Source: an uncultured Candidatus Melainabacteria bacterium (lineage in GTDB: Bacteria > Cyanobacteriota > Vampirovibrionia > Gastranaerophilales > Gastranaerophilaceae). From it: 36,672 bases of DNA. The notes under the pieces were generated by a model, which was not told the DNA's origin, ran no database searches, and saw only the letters and a list, made by a program, of their open reading frames with translations. A program made the position numbers and the translations under genes. The DNA is taken from positions 1 through 36,672 of the forward strand of contig CAKVJR010000003.1 in NCBI GenBank assembly GCA_934754855.1, in the 5' to 3' direction. Below are positions 29,829-36,672 of this stretch, piece after piece. The first letter of the stretch is position 1. Each line of letters starts with the position of its first letter.

Positions 29829-30821
29829 TTATTTTGGTAAGATAATCTTCAAACTCGTTCTATTGCAACGTTTTTGAGTTAAAATTCTCCCACCATGAGC
29901 GGTGATAATTTTTTTCGCTACGATTAAACCGTTATTGTGAGCCAATTTTGTATAAAGTCTTTCTTTTTCCCGATGATTAAAAATATCTTTGTATTCAAAT
30001 TCAAATGGTGCAAGGATTTCAAACCTTAATTTTTTATGGGTCAATTCTGCTTTCAGAATAATTTTTGAATTTTCCTGACATCTTTCGTTAATTTGGAATA
30101 GGATATTTTCGATTGATTTTTTGAGTAATTTCGCATCTGCGTGAATTTTACTTTGTCTGATTGAATTTGTTTCAATGGTAGTATGTTTTGCGTTGAGAAA
30201 ATCTTTGCAATCGTCTAAAATCTTTTCAATAAAAGGTTTCAGTTGCAATTCTTTTTTTGAAACGGTTAATTCGTTTTCGTCAAAATTAATTTCCTCAAGA
30301 CAGTTTTTCAAGATTCTGTAAGAAGTTTCGCTTGAATATAAAATTTCCGGCAGCATGAAAAGATTTTTTTGTGATTTCAAAACCAATTTTAACGCCAAGA
30401 CTTGTGATATTAGGGGTGTAGAGAGTTCATGCTTCAAAAAGTTTGTTAATCTCAAAAATTTACTTTCAAATATTTTTTCCTTGGTTATTTCTTTAAGAAT
30501 AATCACATACATTTCGCAATTGAGTTCATCTTCGACAAACTTTTTTGCGGTGACTTCAAAATGTACCTTTTGTCCGTCAATATTAATAGAACGAGTATTT
30601 TCCTCTCCTGATAAAATGTTGCTCAATTTGAGTTTTTTAGCGGCATTATCTCCGATAACCAAGTAACTGAAATTCGACAAAAGAACACTGAAGTTCCCGT
30701 CAGTAATAACAATTTTATCATTAGATGTATTCATCATACCGTCAATTAATATTTTCAGACACGGATTTTCAAAACTGCTGACCGGACTAAAAATAAATGG
30801 CAATATTTTGTCGCTCATCAT
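29829..30821 (-). CDS. Histidine kinase-like protein with degenerate ATP-binding domain
   Basis: 330 residues with no membrane segment or signal peptide. Residues about 30-115 fit a PAS-like sensor domain (ITDGNFSVLLSN, VIGDNAAKKLKL). The HisKA helix has FLKHELSTPL with H131 as the phosphoacceptor. The C-terminal domain (about 195-330) keeps a late NNGLIVAKKIITAHGGRI, matching the G2 region. The N box reads ENILFQIN (Q243 where Asn is expected), and the usual DxGxG G1 box is replaced by APFEFEY (271-277). ATP binding is therefore doubtful, and it may be a phosphotransfer or signalling pseudokinase. No response regulator is adjacent. GAGGTG precedes the tandem ATGs at 30821 and 30818; either may be used. 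Confidence 0.7.
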   Translation of the reverse strand: MMSDKILPFIFSPVSSFENPCLKILIDGMMNTSNDKIVITDGNFSVLLSNFSYLVIGDNAAKKLKLSNILSGEENTRSINIDGQKVHFEVTAKKFVEDELNCEMYVIILKEITKEKIFESKFLRLTNFLKHELSTPLISQVLALKLVLKSQKNLFMLPEILYSSETSYRILKNCLEEINFDENELTVSKKELQLKPFIEKILDDCKDFLNAKHTTIETNSIRQSKIHADAKLLKKSIENILFQINERCQENSKIILKAELTHKKLRFEILAPFEFEYKDIFNHREKERLYTKLAHNNGLIVAKKIITAHGGRILTQKRCNRTSLKIILPK

Positions 30822-31144
30822 TAGACACCTCGCTTTGTCTATTAATCTTAAGGTTATGAATTAATTTTGTATATTGCCAAGTTAGGCAGTATTGAAAATC
30901 CAAAAAATTAAACGGTTGTATATAAAAAATAGCCCTGTTTGTAAGTATTTTGCAGAAATTCGTAATATTGAGGAAAATTTATATTACCCGATTGGCGACA
31001 AAAAGTCTTACTTCTTCATGATTTTACCCAAAAGCCATGTGGTTACTTCAATTCCCATGCAAAATCGTATTTTTAATATGTAAATATGAGAGGATTTTTT
31101 GTTAAAAAATGCGTTAATTTTTTCATTTTTTGACATTAAAATAT

Positions 31145-31171
31145 AGATTCTTCGCTTCTCTCAGAATGACG
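31145..31171 (-). repeat. Family A half unit
   Basis: ATTCT/AGAAT outer stem intact, but the inner stem is weakened to one G-C pair. The following AATGAAGAACTTTTAGCGG is the linker also found, inverted, at 21551. In the 30822-31422 gap, 30822-31140 shows no supported gene; the rest is repeats and a terminator. Confidence 0.65.
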
Positions 31172-31197
31172 GGAAATGAAGAACTTTTAGCGGTAAC

Positions 31198-31283
31198 TGT
31201 CATTCTGAGGTTTTGCAAAAACCGAAGAATCTGTGAAATGTCAGGAAAAACAGATATTTCGGGGCAAGCCCCTCAATATGACA
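31198..31283 (+). repeat. Family A composite repeat, two intact hairpins
   Basis: Hairpin 1: ATTCT-GA-GGTTTT-AAAACC-GA-AGAAT. Hairpin 2, inverted: ATATT/AATAT with GGGG/CCCC. A further half unit (CGCCTAAAGGCTCAGAATGAC, 31289-31311) follows. Confidence 0.8.
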
Positions 31284-31318
31284 ATAAACGCCTAAAGGCT
31301 CAGAATGACATAACGGGT

Positions 31319-31359
31319 TCATTGTGTCAACACACTCTGCTCGTTCCTCGCAATGACAG
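31319..31359 (-). repeat. Family B repeat
   Basis: On the minus strand it starts CCTGTCATTGCGAGGAACGAG and ends GACACAATGAAC. The outer ATTG/CAAT pairing is kept; the fifth base pair is lost. Confidence 0.6.
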
Positions 31360-31364
31360 GGAAC

Positions 31365-31402
31365 AAAAAAACGTCCGAATTACAAAATCCGAACGTTTTT
31401 TG
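31365..31402 (-). terminator. Rho-independent terminator of the dnaN-thrB-pgk operon
   Basis: AAAACGT and ACGTTTT arms enclose a partly paired CGGATT/AATTCG region. On the minus strand the hairpin is followed by a T run (A run 31365-31371). About 20 bases past the pgk stop. Confidence 0.75.
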
Positions 31403-31422
31403 ATATTTTAGAAAATTATTTT

Positions 31423-32637
31423 CTATTTATCGTTAAGTGCTGCAACACCGGGGAGTACTTTACCTTCGATAAATTCGAGTGAAGCACCGCCACCTGTTGA
31501 AACGTGTGTGAAGTCTTCTGCGTTGCAGAATTTCTTAGCGGCTGAAACTGAATCGCCACCGCCGATTACAGATGTTGCACCGTTCTTCGTTGCTTCAACG
31601 ATTGCTTTCAAAATTGCTTTCGTACCTTCTGAGAATGCAGGTGTTTCAAATGCTCCGACAGGACCGTTCATAAGAATTGTTTTTGAATTTTTAACAACTT
31701 CTTCAAATGCTTTTTGTGATTCCGGACCTGCATCAACACCTTCAAATCCGTCAGGAATATTTTTGATATCAACAACTTTGTTTGTGCCGTTGCCTGAAAA
31801 ATCATCAGTAACCAAAACATCTGTTGCCATTACCAATTTAACGCCTTTATCTGCTGCTTTCTTTTCGATTGCTTTTGCAACTTCCAATTGATCGTCTTCG
31901 CAAATTGAATTACCAATCTTACCGCCGTTAGCCTTAACGAAAGTATAAGCCATACCACCACCGATGATGAGGTTATCAACTTTATCGATTAAGTTTTCCA
32001 AAACGCCGATTTTTGATGAAACTTTTGCACCGCCAACAACTGCCGTAAAAGGTCTTGTCGGGTTATCAAGTGCTTGTGACAAGCATCTGATTTCTTTTTC
32101 CATCAACAAACCTGAAACTGCGGGTGATAAAAGTTTTGCAACTTTTGCTGTTGAAGTGTGGTTTCTGTGAGCAGCACCGAATGCGTCGTTTACATAGAAA
32201 TCGCCCAATTTTGCAAGTTCTTCAGCAAATGTCATATCGTCATCTTTTGCTTCTTCAGCCTTGTAATAACGGATATTTTCGAGCAATGCTACTTGACCGT
32301 CTTGCAAATCTGCCAATTCTTTATCAGCACCTTCGCCTACAGGTGATTTAACAAATTTAACTTCTTGTCCCAAAACCTTTGACATATATTTTGCAACAGG
32401 TTCCAATGACAAATCTGCCAAAGTTTGACCTTCTTTTAATTTTTGAGGTCTGCCGAGGTGAGCCATCAAAATGATTTTAGCACCTTTTTCTTGTAAAAAT
32501 CTTACTGTCGGCAAAATTGCTTGGATTCTTGTATCATCGGTAACATTTTTTTCTTTATCCAAAGGAACGTTGATATCAACTCTGACTAACGCTCTTTTAC
32601 CTTTTACGTCACCTAAATCTTTTACTGATTTTTTCAT
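31423..32637 (-). CDS. pgk: Phosphoglycerate kinase
   Basis: 404 residues, standard length. It transfers phosphate from 1,3-bisphosphoglycerate to ADP in glycolysis. Motifs: RALVRVDINVPLD, MAHLGRP, LLENIRYY, FVNDAFGAAHRNH-type substrate loop (YVNDAFGAAHRNHTS), VVGGAKVSSKI, LMNGPVGAFE and the C-terminal IGGGDSVSAAKK with STGGGASLEF. All appear intact. AAGGAG lies 8 bases before the ATG at 32637, and the TAA stop of thrB overlaps this ribosome site. Last gene of a dnaN-thrB-pgk operon. No gap (glyceraldehyde phosphate dehydrogenase) gene is adjacent, although it is a frequent neighbour elsewhere. Confidence 0.97.
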   Translation of the reverse strand: MKKSVKDLGDVKGKRALVRVDINVPLDKEKNVTDDTRIQAILPTVRFLQEKGAKIILMAHLGRPQKLKEGQTLADLSLEPVAKYMSKVLGQEVKFVKSPVGEGADKELADLQDGQVALLENIRYYKAEEAKDDDMTFAEELAKLGDFYVNDAFGAAHRNHTSTAKVAKLLSPAVSGLLMEKEIRCLSQALDNPTRPFTAVVGGAKVSSKIGVLENLIDKVDNLIIGGGMAYTFVKANGGKIGNSICEDDQLEVAKAIEKKAADKGVKLVMATDVLVTDDFSGNGTNKVVDIKNIPDGFEGVDAGPESQKAFEEVVKNSKTILMNGPVGAFETPAFSEGTKAILKAIVEATKNGATSVIGGGDSVSAAKKFCNAEDFTHVSTGGGASLEFIEGKVLPGVAALNDK

Positions 32638-32649
32638 GGTTTTTCTCCT

Positions 32650-33561
32650 TTATATTACCGCCGCCCCTTGGTCAACAGGGTCGAACGTCATTATCTGATA
32701 TTTTATATCCAAATCGTACCATATTTTATGCACAATTTGTTTTACATTATCTATATTATCACCTTTGGTTATTACTGCAAGTGTCGGACCTGCACCGCTC
32801 AACACGCAACCCAAAACATTTTTCTCGTTTCTGAGTTTTTCGATAATATCAACCATTCCGGGGATTAATTTTTCACGATAAGGCTGATGTATTCTATCTT
32901 TCAAAGCACTTCTCATAATATCTTCATTACCGTTTGTTATTGCGGTAATTAATTGAGCAGATTTTTGAATATTATAAACCGCATCTTTAAAATTAATCTC
33001 TTTCGGTAAAACAGAACGTGCAAGTTCCGTCAAAAGTTTATAATCAGGGATACAAACGCTGATTTTCCAATCGCTGCACCATTTGATTTTTTCATACAAA
33101 ACGACTCCGTCATCTTCAATTGAAGCCACAACAAACCCGCCTGTTAATGCAGGAGTAGTATTATCAGGGTGTCCCTCAATCGATGCTGCAATATTAATCA
33201 AGTCGTGTTCGTTTAAAGGTTTTCCGTTTAATTCATTTGCCCCTATTAATGCACCTGCTATGACTGAAGCACTGCTTCCCAATCCTCTAGCAATCGGTAT
33301 TTCGGTTTCTACATTAACCTCATAGCCTGATATTTCGGTATTTGTTTTTTCGTGAAATTTTTTAAAAGATTGAAAAATTATGTTTTTTTCATCAACTTCA
33401 AATCTTCTGACATCACCTTTTTCGTCAATTATGACAACTATTTTTCCGTCATTTGTTTTTTTTGTTTTGACAATATTATACAAAGGTAAAGCAATTCCGG
33501 CACAGTCAAAACAGGGTCCTAAATTTGCACTTGAAGCCGGTGATTTTACTTTAATTTCCAT
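32650..33561 (-). CDS. thrB: Homoserine kinase
   Basis: 303 residues, a GHMP-family kinase of normal length. It phosphorylates homoserine in threonine synthesis. Motifs: VKSPASSANLGPCFDCAG at the N-terminus, the ATP-binding PIARGLGSSASVIAG (about 92-106), GHPDNTTPALTGG, and SGAGPTLAVI near the C-terminus. AGGA lies 9 bases before the ATG at 33561, just past the dnaN stop, so the two are co-transcribed. The gap to pgk is 12 bases. No thrC or hom gene is in the window. Confidence 0.93.
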   Translation of the reverse strand: MEIKVKSPASSANLGPCFDCAGIALPLYNIVKTKKTNDGKIVVIIDEKGDVRRFEVDEKNIIFQSFKKFHEKTNTEISGYEVNVETEIPIARGLGSSASVIAGALIGANELNGKPLNEHDLINIAASIEGHPDNTTPALTGGFVVASIEDDGVVLYEKIKWCSDWKISVCIPDYKLLTELARSVLPKEINFKDAVYNIQKSAQLITAITNGNEDIMRSALKDRIHQPYREKLIPGMVDIIEKLRNEKNVLGCVLSGAGPTLAVITKGDNIDNVKQIVHKIWYDLDIKYQIMTFDPVDQGAAVI

Positions 33562-33570
33562 AATTTTTTC

Positions 33571-34689
33571 CTAATTTTTCAAAGGCATTACGAGGCAGAT
33601 GTAATCATCATCATTATCAGGTCTGAAAATTGCGGCTGATTGATTGCCGTTCAAACCGATAATTGCGTTTTCGCAATCGATAATTTTGATAAAATCAGAG
33701 ATGAATTTGTAGTTGAAAGAAATTTTAAATTCATCGCCTGTATAATCTGTTTCGATAACATCTTCCGAAGTACCTGAATCAGGAGTTTCTGATTTCAAAT
33801 ACATTTTTCCGTTTTGCAAAATAAACTTGATAACGTTTGTTCTTTCGTTAATCATACATGCAACTCTGTCGATTGCGTTTGAAAGTTCGTTTTTATTTAC
33901 TTTAACGGTATTTGCCGTTGTTTTCGGAATAAGTTGTTGATATTGAGGATATTGACCTTCCAAAAGTTTAGAAATAATTGTGTAACTGTTTGTTTTGATA
34001 ATAATTTTTGAACCTGAAACGATTAAATAGACTTTATCTTCGCTGATGATTGAAGAAACTCTCAAAAATTCGTTAACTGTTTTTGACGGAATAACGATTT
34101 TTGCATCTTTATGTTTTTCGTTTTGGATTTTTTCAGAAATTCTTGTAAGTCTGTTACCGTCTGTTGCAGCCATTTCCAATTTATCTTCGTTAATTTGGCA
34201 GAAAACACCGCTGATAACGTTTCTGTTTTGGTAAGTTGCTGCGGCGTAAACGGTATATTTAATTGATTTAATGAGCGGATTTGTGTCAATTACAATCGCT
34301 TCATCTTCAGAAATTTCGTTTTGATTTTGGATAACATTAGGGAATTCTTCTGCTGAAATACCGATTACATCGAATTTTGAATTACCGCATTTGATTGTAA
34401 CGACGTTATTGTCTGTATTTAATGCAAATTCAATCGGTTTATCAGGTAATTTTGATACAATTTCAAAAATCTTTTTCGCAGGAAGAGTAATTTTACCTTC
34501 TTCTTGAACGCTTGCGGTTGTTTTTGTTGTGATTGAAATATCTAAATCCGTAGCACTCAATTTCAAATTATTACCTTCTGTTTCAAACAAAATGTTTGAA
34601 AGTACAGGTTGAATACCTCTTTGAACCGTAATTTTTTCAACAGTTCTGATTCTGTTTAAAAGTGATTCTTTGTCGATTGTAAAAAGCAT
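33571..34689 (-). CDS. dnaN: DNA polymerase III sliding clamp, beta subunit
   Basis: 372 residues in three clamp domains. It begins MLFTIDKESLLNRIRTVEKI; then PVLSNILFETEGNNLKLSATDLDISI, TLPAKKIFEIVSKLPD and EEFPNV in domain 1, and IDRVACMINERTNVIKF before domain 3. It ends YICLVMPLKN, the usual MPL-type tail. It encircles DNA and tethers polymerase III and other replication proteins. AAAGGGA lies seven bases before the ATG. First gene of a dnaN-thrB-pgk operon. No dnaA or recF is adjacent, unlike many bacteria. The AT-rich gap just upstream has DnaA-box-like repeats. Confidence 0.96.
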   Translation of the reverse strand: MLFTIDKESLLNRIRTVEKITVQRGIQPVLSNILFETEGNNLKLSATDLDISITTKTTASVQEEGKITLPAKKIFEIVSKLPDKPIEFALNTDNNVVTIKCGNSKFDVIGISAEEFPNVIQNQNEISEDEAIVIDTNPLIKSIKYTVYAAATYQNRNVISGVFCQINEDKLEMAATDGNRLTRISEKIQNEKHKDAKIVIPSKTVNEFLRVSSIISEDKVYLIVSGSKIIIKTNSYTIISKLLEGQYPQYQQLIPKTTANTVKVNKNELSNAIDRVACMINERTNVIKFILQNGKMYLKSETPDSGTSEDVIETDYTGDEFKISFNYKFISDFIKIIDCENAIIGLNGNQSAAIFRPDNDDDYICLVMPLKN

Positions 34690-35040
34690 TATATTTCCCT
34701 TTTTAAAAACTAAACTTAATTTGATATAATTGTTTTATACACAAACAACTTTCTTATATCTGTTATTATTATATATATAAAATAATTTAATAACAATAAT
34801 ATATTGATGAAAAAATGTAGAAAACTTAAAAAAATCCACTGATTACAGTAGTTTTACCTATGTATAAAACTTATTCAAAATTATTCAAAACTCTGTTTTT
34901 TTGAACATAAAAAATCGCCGAAAAATGTTTAAAAATTTTTTAGTCAACTTTTGAACAAATTTATAACATAGTTTTTGTAGTAGTTTTATACATAGTTTTC
35001 TACATAAAACGGGCATGGAAATTTGACATGTTATCATAAA
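34690..35040. other. Candidate chromosomal origin (oriC) upstream of dnaN
   Basis: A 350-bp gene-free, very AT-rich stretch. DnaA-box-like 9-mers: TTATACACA (34735-34743; one mismatch to TTATCCACA), TTATACATA on the minus strand (34859-34867) and again on the plus strand (34986-34994), and two tandem TTATTCAAA (34871-34879, 34881-34889). The 13-mer GTTTTATACATAG occurs once on each strand (34858-34870 minus, 34983-34995 plus). The 34751-34806 part is nearly pure A/T and would suit an unwinding element. In some cyanobacteria the origin lies beside dnaN. The alternative is an upstream regulatory region; the box matches are imperfect. Confidence 0.4.
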
Positions 35041-35074
35041 AATAAGGCATGGAAACATGCTCCGTTATTGAATT

Positions 35075-35374
35075 TTACGATTTGTTAAAATCGCTCGGTT
35101 TTGAATTATGGACATCTCTTGCGACTTTTTGATGTTCAAAACTCAGGGCAAAATTGTATAAACTTTTCATCAAATTTCTGCCCGATTCTCTTTTTGCAAT
35201 TATCAAAAAATCTCCGTAGGCGTTTTCTGCCGTATAAAGTTCTGATTTTATGACTTTATCGACATTTGTAACGGGCAAAACCTCTAATTTTTCTTTGAGC
35301 CATTTGTATAGAAGTTTCACTGACGATTTATCTTGATTTGCTTGTAAATATTCTGAAAATTCTTTTAAAATCAT
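35075..35374 (-). CDS. Small cytosolic protein of unknown function
   Basis: 99 residues, not recognised. Mostly helical in appearance (MILKEFSEYLQANQ, VKLLYKWLKEKLEVLP), with a short strand-like DFLIIAKRES and a Lys/Asn/Ser-rich end. There is no signal peptide, membrane segment or Cys. No Shine-Dalgarno; a TACAAT hexamer (35387-35382) lies seven bases before the ATG, another possible leaderless start. It sits between the candidate origin and the divergent glycosyltransferase gene, whose promoter region it shares. A real gene is likely but not certain. Confidence 0.5.
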   Translation of the reverse strand: MILKEFSEYLQANQDKSSVKLLYKWLKEKLEVLPVTNVDKVIKSELYTAENAYGDFLIIAKRESGRNLMKSLYNFALSFEHQKVARDVHNSKPSDFNKS

Positions 35375-35421
35375 ATTTTAGATTGTATAATAAATTCAGA
35401 AAATTAAAAAGAGAAAAAAAA

Positions 35422-36522
35422 ATGAAAATTTCAGTTATCATACCGACATACAATTGCGGAAAGTTTATCGAGAGTTGTCTTGACAGCCTTTTGAGACAGG
35501 AAGAAATTTTAGATTTTGAAATAATTATCGTCGATAATCATTCGACAGATGATACTTTAAATAAAGTTGATTTTTATGTTGAAAAAGATAACAGAATTTC
35601 GGTTATAAGACTTGATGAAAATTTAAAACAGGGAATTGCCCGAAACATAGGTGTTGAGAATGCTCGAGGCGATTATATTATGTTCGTTGACGGCGATGAC
35701 AAAGTTTCTCCGTTTTTCATAAGTCACATGTACAATAAAATTGTCAGAGATGATGCTGATATGACGATTTGTCGTTGGGCTCCTTTTGATAATTTTACGG
35801 GAAAAATTAATTATAAACACGGCTATGCCAATTTTCACAGACTTCCCGAAAAATATTTGACGGAAAGTTTCACTTGGCAAGATATTAAGGAAGAAGTTTT
35901 TTCTCAAAGTAATGTTCCTTGGGATAAAATTTATAAAAAGTCATTTTTAATTGATAAAGAGGTTAAATTCCCCGGTGGAATGTTCTTTGAGGACAACGTT
36001 TTTTCATTTGACGCAATTATGAAAGCCGAAAAAATTACTGTGCTTGACGAATGTCTGATTTACTATCGTGTCAACAGAAAACAGGCAGTTACGGCACGTT
36101 GCGATAAAACGTTTTTTGACTACTTGAAAATTTTTGAAAGTATTAAACAAAATCTTGTAAAACAAGGAACTTGGGACGAAATGAAATATAATTTTATAAA
36201 TTATAAAGTCCGTTCGTTGTTTTGGTGGTGGAAAAAAATCGATTTTCGCTATAAAAAAGAATTTTTCCAAATGATAAAAAAAGATTATATAGAAATGTAT
36301 AATACAGAACTCGGCACGCTCAAAGACAAAAGAGGAATTTGGACAAAAACATTCCACCTTGTTAATAGAGTTTTGGATAACGGTTTTTGGAAATATATGT
36401 TTTATCTTTATTGGGATAGAATTTTTAGGATAGAATACGGCGTCGATAACCACATGACAATGCTTTTGTCTAATTATTCAAAATGGTATAGCAACTACGA
36501 CGGCAAAAAATTAAACCTGTAA
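35422..36522 (+). CDS. Family 2 glycosyltransferase
   Basis: 366 residues from the ATG at 35422, which begins exactly at the GT-A fold (MKISVIIPTYNCGKFIESCL). An upstream in-frame start would add 28 residues that overlap the divergent gene, and I discard it. GT2 motifs: IIIVDNHSTDDT, then NIGVENARGDYIMFVDGDD, where DGD is the metal/nucleotide-sugar motif, and GGMFFEDNVFSFDA as the later acidic motif with the general base. The C-terminal 130 residues are aromatic- and Lys-rich (FWWWKKIDFRYKK), possibly membrane-associating. It probably adds sugars to surface polysaccharide; the donor and acceptor are unknown. The ribosome site is weak (AAAGAG). A terminator follows the stop. Confidence 0.85.
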   Translation: MKISVIIPTYNCGKFIESCLDSLLRQEEILDFEIIIVDNHSTDDTLNKVDFYVEKDNRISVIRLDENLKQGIARNIGVENARGDYIMFVDGDDKVSPFFISHMYNKIVRDDADMTICRWAPFDNFTGKINYKHGYANFHRLPEKYLTESFTWQDIKEEVFSQSNVPWDKIYKKSFLIDKEVKFPGGMFFEDNVFSFDAIMKAEKITVLDECLIYYRVNRKQAVTARCDKTFFDYLKIFESIKQNLVKQGTWDEMKYNFINYKVRSLFWWWKKIDFRYKKEFFQMIKKDYIEMYNTELGTLKDKRGIWTKTFHLVNRVLDNGFWKYMFYLYWDRIFRIEYGVDNHMTMLLSNYSKWYSNYDGKKLNL

Positions 36523-36534
36523 TTATTTTAAAAT

Positions 36535-36562
36535 GAGTAAATTTAAAAGTTTACTCGTTTTT
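36535..36562 (+). terminator. Rho-independent terminator after the glycosyltransferase gene
   Basis: GAGTAAA (36535-36541) pairs with TTTACTC (36550-36556), followed by GTTTTT. The remaining 36563-36672 contains TGTCATACTGGCGG and is probably the start of another repeat cut by the window end. Confidence 0.7.
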
Positions 36563-36672
36563 CGGAATGACGAAAAAAGTATATCACTGTCATACTGGCG
36601 GCACAAACCGACGGAACACTTGATCAAATATATTTGCAGTCATTATCTGCCGCAAAGCATTTCGGAGCGGAA

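Noticed and set aside
30892..31083. 63-residue plus-strand open frame starting with TTG
   Set aside because: No ribosome site of quality, no recognisable domain, AT-rich chance composition and no terminator. Kept out as unsupported.
34871..34890. Tandem TTATTCAAAA direct repeat considered as a CRISPR or iteron start
   Set aside because: Only two copies and no spacers. Better read as DnaA-box-like sites within the candidate origin.

Overview
The window is AT-rich chromosomal DNA from a diderm (outer-membrane) bacterium. The best guess is a gut lineage of non-photosynthetic Cyanobacteria (Gastranaerophilales / Vampirovibrionia, 'Melainabacteria'). The reasons are a prepilin N-terminus of the GFTLAEALITL type, TonB/ExbB/ExbD and TolC-like envelope proteins, a two-domain class A penicillin-binding protein, and a dnaN locus with an AT-rich upstream gap and no dnaA beside it. 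The lineage is inferred from style, not from a marker gene. I saw no rRNA, tRNA or CRISPR array.

Layout. 1-1100: a small AbrB/MazE-like regulator and a HAD hydrolase diverge from a 32-bp palindrome. 1094-4413: a bifunctional penicillin-binding protein, a CxxCxxCC metal-cluster protein and a BioD-like enzyme. 4469-8836: two related secreted proteins, then tonB-exbB-exbD-exbD, an energy-transduction operon. 9113-12804: a periplasmic nucleotidase, an MFS transporter and a winged-helix protein. 12975-15600: a tight operon of a DciA-like protein, a 677-aa prepilin/YadA-head/S74-chaperone fusion, and rqcP. 16018-18540 (minus strand): an EF-hand/coiled-coil/CHAP protein, a 95-aa orphan and, upstream of it, a GC-richer stretch that may be a structured RNA. 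18874-21282: a fusion of an ABC-type substrate-binding domain to a TolC-like outer-membrane factor. 21823-25290: a polytopic membrane protein overlapping an MFS gene, then an RfbD-like reductase. 25670-30821: an orphan sugar-type ABC permease, a lipoprotein, clpB and a degenerate histidine kinase. 31423-34689: dnaN-thrB-pgk in one minus-strand operon. 34690-35040: an AT-rich gap with DnaA-box-like repeats, a candidate origin. 35075-36522: a small orphan and a family 2 glycosyltransferase.

The gaps between genes are filled by three families of short palindromic repeats (called A, B and C here). They occur in mixed clusters at about 1-130, 809-1024, 8915-9000, 15717-15940, 21365-21667, 25396-25600 and 31145-31360. 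Family A is striking: each unit folds into a hairpin whose stems change between copies while staying base-paired, around an invariant tandem G.A mismatch.

Much of the window serves the cell envelope: wall synthesis, TonB-type energy coupling, outer-membrane export, a pilin-anchored fibre and sugar-nucleotide and glycosyl transfer. The rest is housekeeping. The most unusual items are the pilin/S74 fusion, the substrate-binding/TolC fusion, the covarying hairpin repeats, the possible structured RNA at 18213-18540 and the candidate oriC upstream of dnaN.
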